7,055 nucleotides of DNA, from positions 1 through 7,055 of the forward strand of contig JAUWDL010000062.1 in assembly GCA_030608825.1 (NCBI GenBank). The letters run 5' to 3'. Of this stretch, positions 5,236 through 7,055 are shown piece by piece (the first letter of the stretch is position 1; each line of letters starts with the position of its first letter). The notes beneath the pieces are model-generated. The model was not told the DNA's origin, made no database searches, and was given only the letters and a program-made list of their open reading frames with translations. The position numbers and the translations under genes were made by a program. This DNA is from Gemmatimonadales bacterium. Its GTDB lineage: Bacteria; Gemmatimonadota; Gemmatimonadetes; Palauibacterales; Palauibacteraceae.

Positions 5236-7055
5236 CCCGCCCGCTCGTCGCCGAACCGGTCGCCTTCCGGGTGCTCGCCGTTCGTCGCCGCCCCGCGACC
5301 CCTCTCGAAGAACGTCCGCAGGTAGCGTCCGGTATGGGACCGCTTCTCGGCGGCGACCGCTTCGGGGGGGCCTTCAGCCATGATCGTGCCGCCGGCCTCG
5401 GCCGCCTCCGGACCCAGGTCGATAACCCAGTCGGCGCGGGCGATCACCTCCAGGTTGTGCTCGACGACAAGAACCGACCCTCCGGCCTCTACGAGCTCGT
5501 CCAGGACATCCACGAGACGGGCCAGCTCGCTCAGGCCGAGCCCGACCGTCGGTTCATCCAGGATGTAGAGGCGTCTGGCCACCGCCCGATTCGCTGCCAG
5601 CTCTCTGGCCACCTTCAGGCGCTGCGCTTCGCCTCCCGACAGGGTCGTCGCCGGCTGACCGAGTCGAAGGTAGCCCAGCCCCACTCGCTGCAGCTGCCAG
5701 AGCCGCTCTCCGATTCGATCCTGGCGAAGGAAGAAGCGGATCGCCTCGTCCACGGTGAGCTCCAGCACTTCCCGAATGTTCCGCTCCCGGTACCGGACCT
5801 CGAGGATCTCGGCGCGATAGCGTGATCCGCCGCACGCTTCACACGTCAGGGCCACATCCGCCAGGAAGACCATCTCGACCAATTCCTCCCCGGCTCCCTT
5901 GCACGCCTCGCACCTTCCGCCGGACGTGTTGAAGCTGAAGTGGCGGGCCGAATAGCCCCTTCGGCGGGAGAGTGGCTGCTCGGCGAACAGGCGACGTATC
6001 TCGCCGAACGCCTTGATGTAGGTCACCGGATTGGACCGCGGAGTCCGACCGATGGGCGTCTGATCCACCAGCACGACATCGTCGAGCGCCGAAGTCCCCT
6101 CCAAGCTGTGGTACCTCCCGCTTCGCTCGCCGAGGTGGGCCTTCGCCGTGGTCCTCCGCTTGAGCGTCCTCTCGAGCGCTCGGTAGAGGAGGTCGTGCAC
6201 GAGCGTCGACTTGCCCGAGCCCGACACGCCGGTCACGACCGTCAGCACGCCCAGCGGGATGTCCACGTCGAGCCCGCGGAGGTTGTGCAGGGTGCCGCCC
6301 CGCAGCCGCAGGCTGCCGCGAGGGCTTCGCCGACGTGGGCGGCGGCGGGGAGGTGTCCGCAGCGCCCGGCCCGTTACCGTCTCGGCGCTCAGGAGCGAAG
6401 CCCAGTCCCCCTCGAACACGACCTCTCCGCCGCGCTCTCCGGAGCCGGGCCCCAGCTCGACGATGTGGTCGCCGGCCGCGAGCACCGAGGTGTCATGCTC
6501 GACCACCAGCACGGTGTTGCCGAGGTCACGTAGCCGTACGAGCACCCTCAGGAAGCGCTCGACATCCCGCGGATGCAGGCCGATCGTCGGCTCGTCCAGC
6601 ACATAGAGCGTATCGACCAGATGGCTCGCCAGGCAGCTGGCCAGCCGCAGCCGCTGCATCTCGCCGCCCGACAGAGTGCGTGCCTGCCGATCCACGGTCA
6701 GGTAGCCGAGGCCGACGTCGTCCATGAAACGCAAGCGGTCCTCGAGCTCGCGACGGATGGTGCGGGCCACACTCTGCTCGAACGGTGTCAGCTCGAGGTC
6801 GGCCAGCCAGCGACGCAGATTCGAGATGTCGAGAGCGGCGGCCGCCGCTATGTGGAGGTCTCCGACCCGGACGTCGAGCGCCTCGGGACGCAGCCGGGTG
6901 CCGTCGCAGCGCCCGCATCTCCGCGGCACCTGGTAACCCCGGAGAAAGACGCGGATGTACTGCTTGTACCGTTTGCGCTCGCGGGAATGCAGGAACGTCA
7001 GCACACCGAGGAAACCGCTTCCGCCGTACAGCAGCTCGTGTCGTGTGGGCTCGGG
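5232..7055 (-). CDS. uvrA: UvrA-family excinuclease ATPase, C-terminal 607 residues (gene continues past the right edge)
   Basis: DNA damage-recognition ATPase of nucleotide excision repair (the UvrABC pathway), a cytoplasmic DNA-binding dimer with two ABC ATPase halves. The frame is open to base 7055, so the first Walker A and the UvrB-binding region are not seen. Visible from the N-terminal side: a CGRCDGTRL cysteine motif (about 6890-6915), first signature LSGGEMQRLRLAS, first Walker B LYVLDEPTIGLH (about 6577-6610), VVEHD; then second Walker A GVSGSGKST (about 6204-6230), DQTPIGRTPRSNP, a C4 zinc module (CEAC...CEAC, 5832-5912), second signature LSGGEAQRLKVA, second Walker B LYILDEPTVGLG, and VVEHN. 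An arginine-rich linker joins the halves. Two departures from E. coli UvrA are discussed in the findings: the segment before the first cysteine motif, and Gly for His after the second Walker B. First of at least four tightly packed genes. Confidence 0.94.
   Translation of the reverse strand, partial: PEPTRHELLYGGSGFLGVLTFLHSRERKRYKQYIRVFLRGYQVPRRCGRCDGTRLRPEALDVRVGDLHIAAAAALDISNLRRWLADLELTPFEQSVARTIRRELEDRLRFMDDVGLGYLTVDRQARTLSGGEMQRLRLASCLASHLVDTLYVLDEPTIGLHPRDVERFLRVLVRLRDLGNTVLVVEHDTSVLAAGDHIVELGPGSGERGGEVVFEGDWASLLSAETVTGRALRTPPRRRPRRRSPRGSLRLRGGTLHNLRGLDVDIPLGVLTVVTGVSGSGKSTLVHDLLYRALERTLKRRTTAKAHLGERSGRYHSLEGTSALDDVVLVDQTPIGRTPRSNPVTYIKAFGEIRRLFAEQPLSRRRGYSARHFSFNTSGGRCEACKGAGEELVEMVFLADVALTCEACGGSRYRAEILEVRYRERNIREVLELTVDEAIRFFLRQDRIGERLWQLQRVGLGYLRLGQPATTLSGGEAQRLKVARELAANRAVARRLYILDEPTVGLGLSELARLVDVLDELVEAGGSVLVVEHNLEVIARADWVIDLGPEAAEAGGTIMAEGPPEAVAAEKRSHTGRYLRTFFERGRGAATNGEHPEGDRFGDERAG

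Overview
The window is GC-rich bacterial DNA. All six recognisable genes lie on the minus strand, so transcription runs from high to low coordinates. The mix of genes, the exported amidohydrolases cleaved near 'AAQ'/'AYA' and the base composition would suit Gemmatimonadota or a related environmental phylum. That placement is a low-confidence inference, because no ribosomal or other phylogenetic marker is present.

Layout in transcription order. (1) 7055-5232: the C-terminal 607 codons of a UvrA-family ABC ATPase; the 5' part is beyond the window. (2) 5235-4219: a family 2 glycosyltransferase with a C-terminal Rossmann-type domain. Its GTG start overlaps the uvrA stop by 4 nt (GTGA). (3) 4202-2643: exported amidohydrolase A, which keeps every metal-ligand position I can align, 16 nt after the glycosyltransferase and with a strong ribosome-binding site. 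(4) 2646-1324: exported amidohydrolase B, overlapping A by 4 nt (ATGA). It is a paralogue of A that has lost all the metal-ligand residues. These four genes are packed like one operon. (5) After a roughly 210-nt gap with a good sigma70-like promoter comes a FurA/CatR/PerR-type repressor (1112-651). (6) 22 nt later a clade-3-like catalase (628 to 1) runs off the left end of the window.

Two functional modules are visible. The repressor and catalase form a classic peroxide-response pair. The repressor carries the residues that distinguish a peroxide sensor from an iron sensor, and an imperfect palindrome overlaps the -35 of its promoter, which suggests autorepression with relief by peroxide. The upstream operon couples DNA repair, glycan transfer and a tandem pair of exported amidohydrolases. 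The pair (one apparently competent member, one apparent pseudoenzyme) is the most interesting part of the window. An in-frame 8 x 9-bp minisatellite inside amidohydrolase A is the second notable feature.

No RNA genes, insertion sequences, CRISPR arrays or convincing intrinsic terminators were seen. No gap without a gene exceeds 300 bases.
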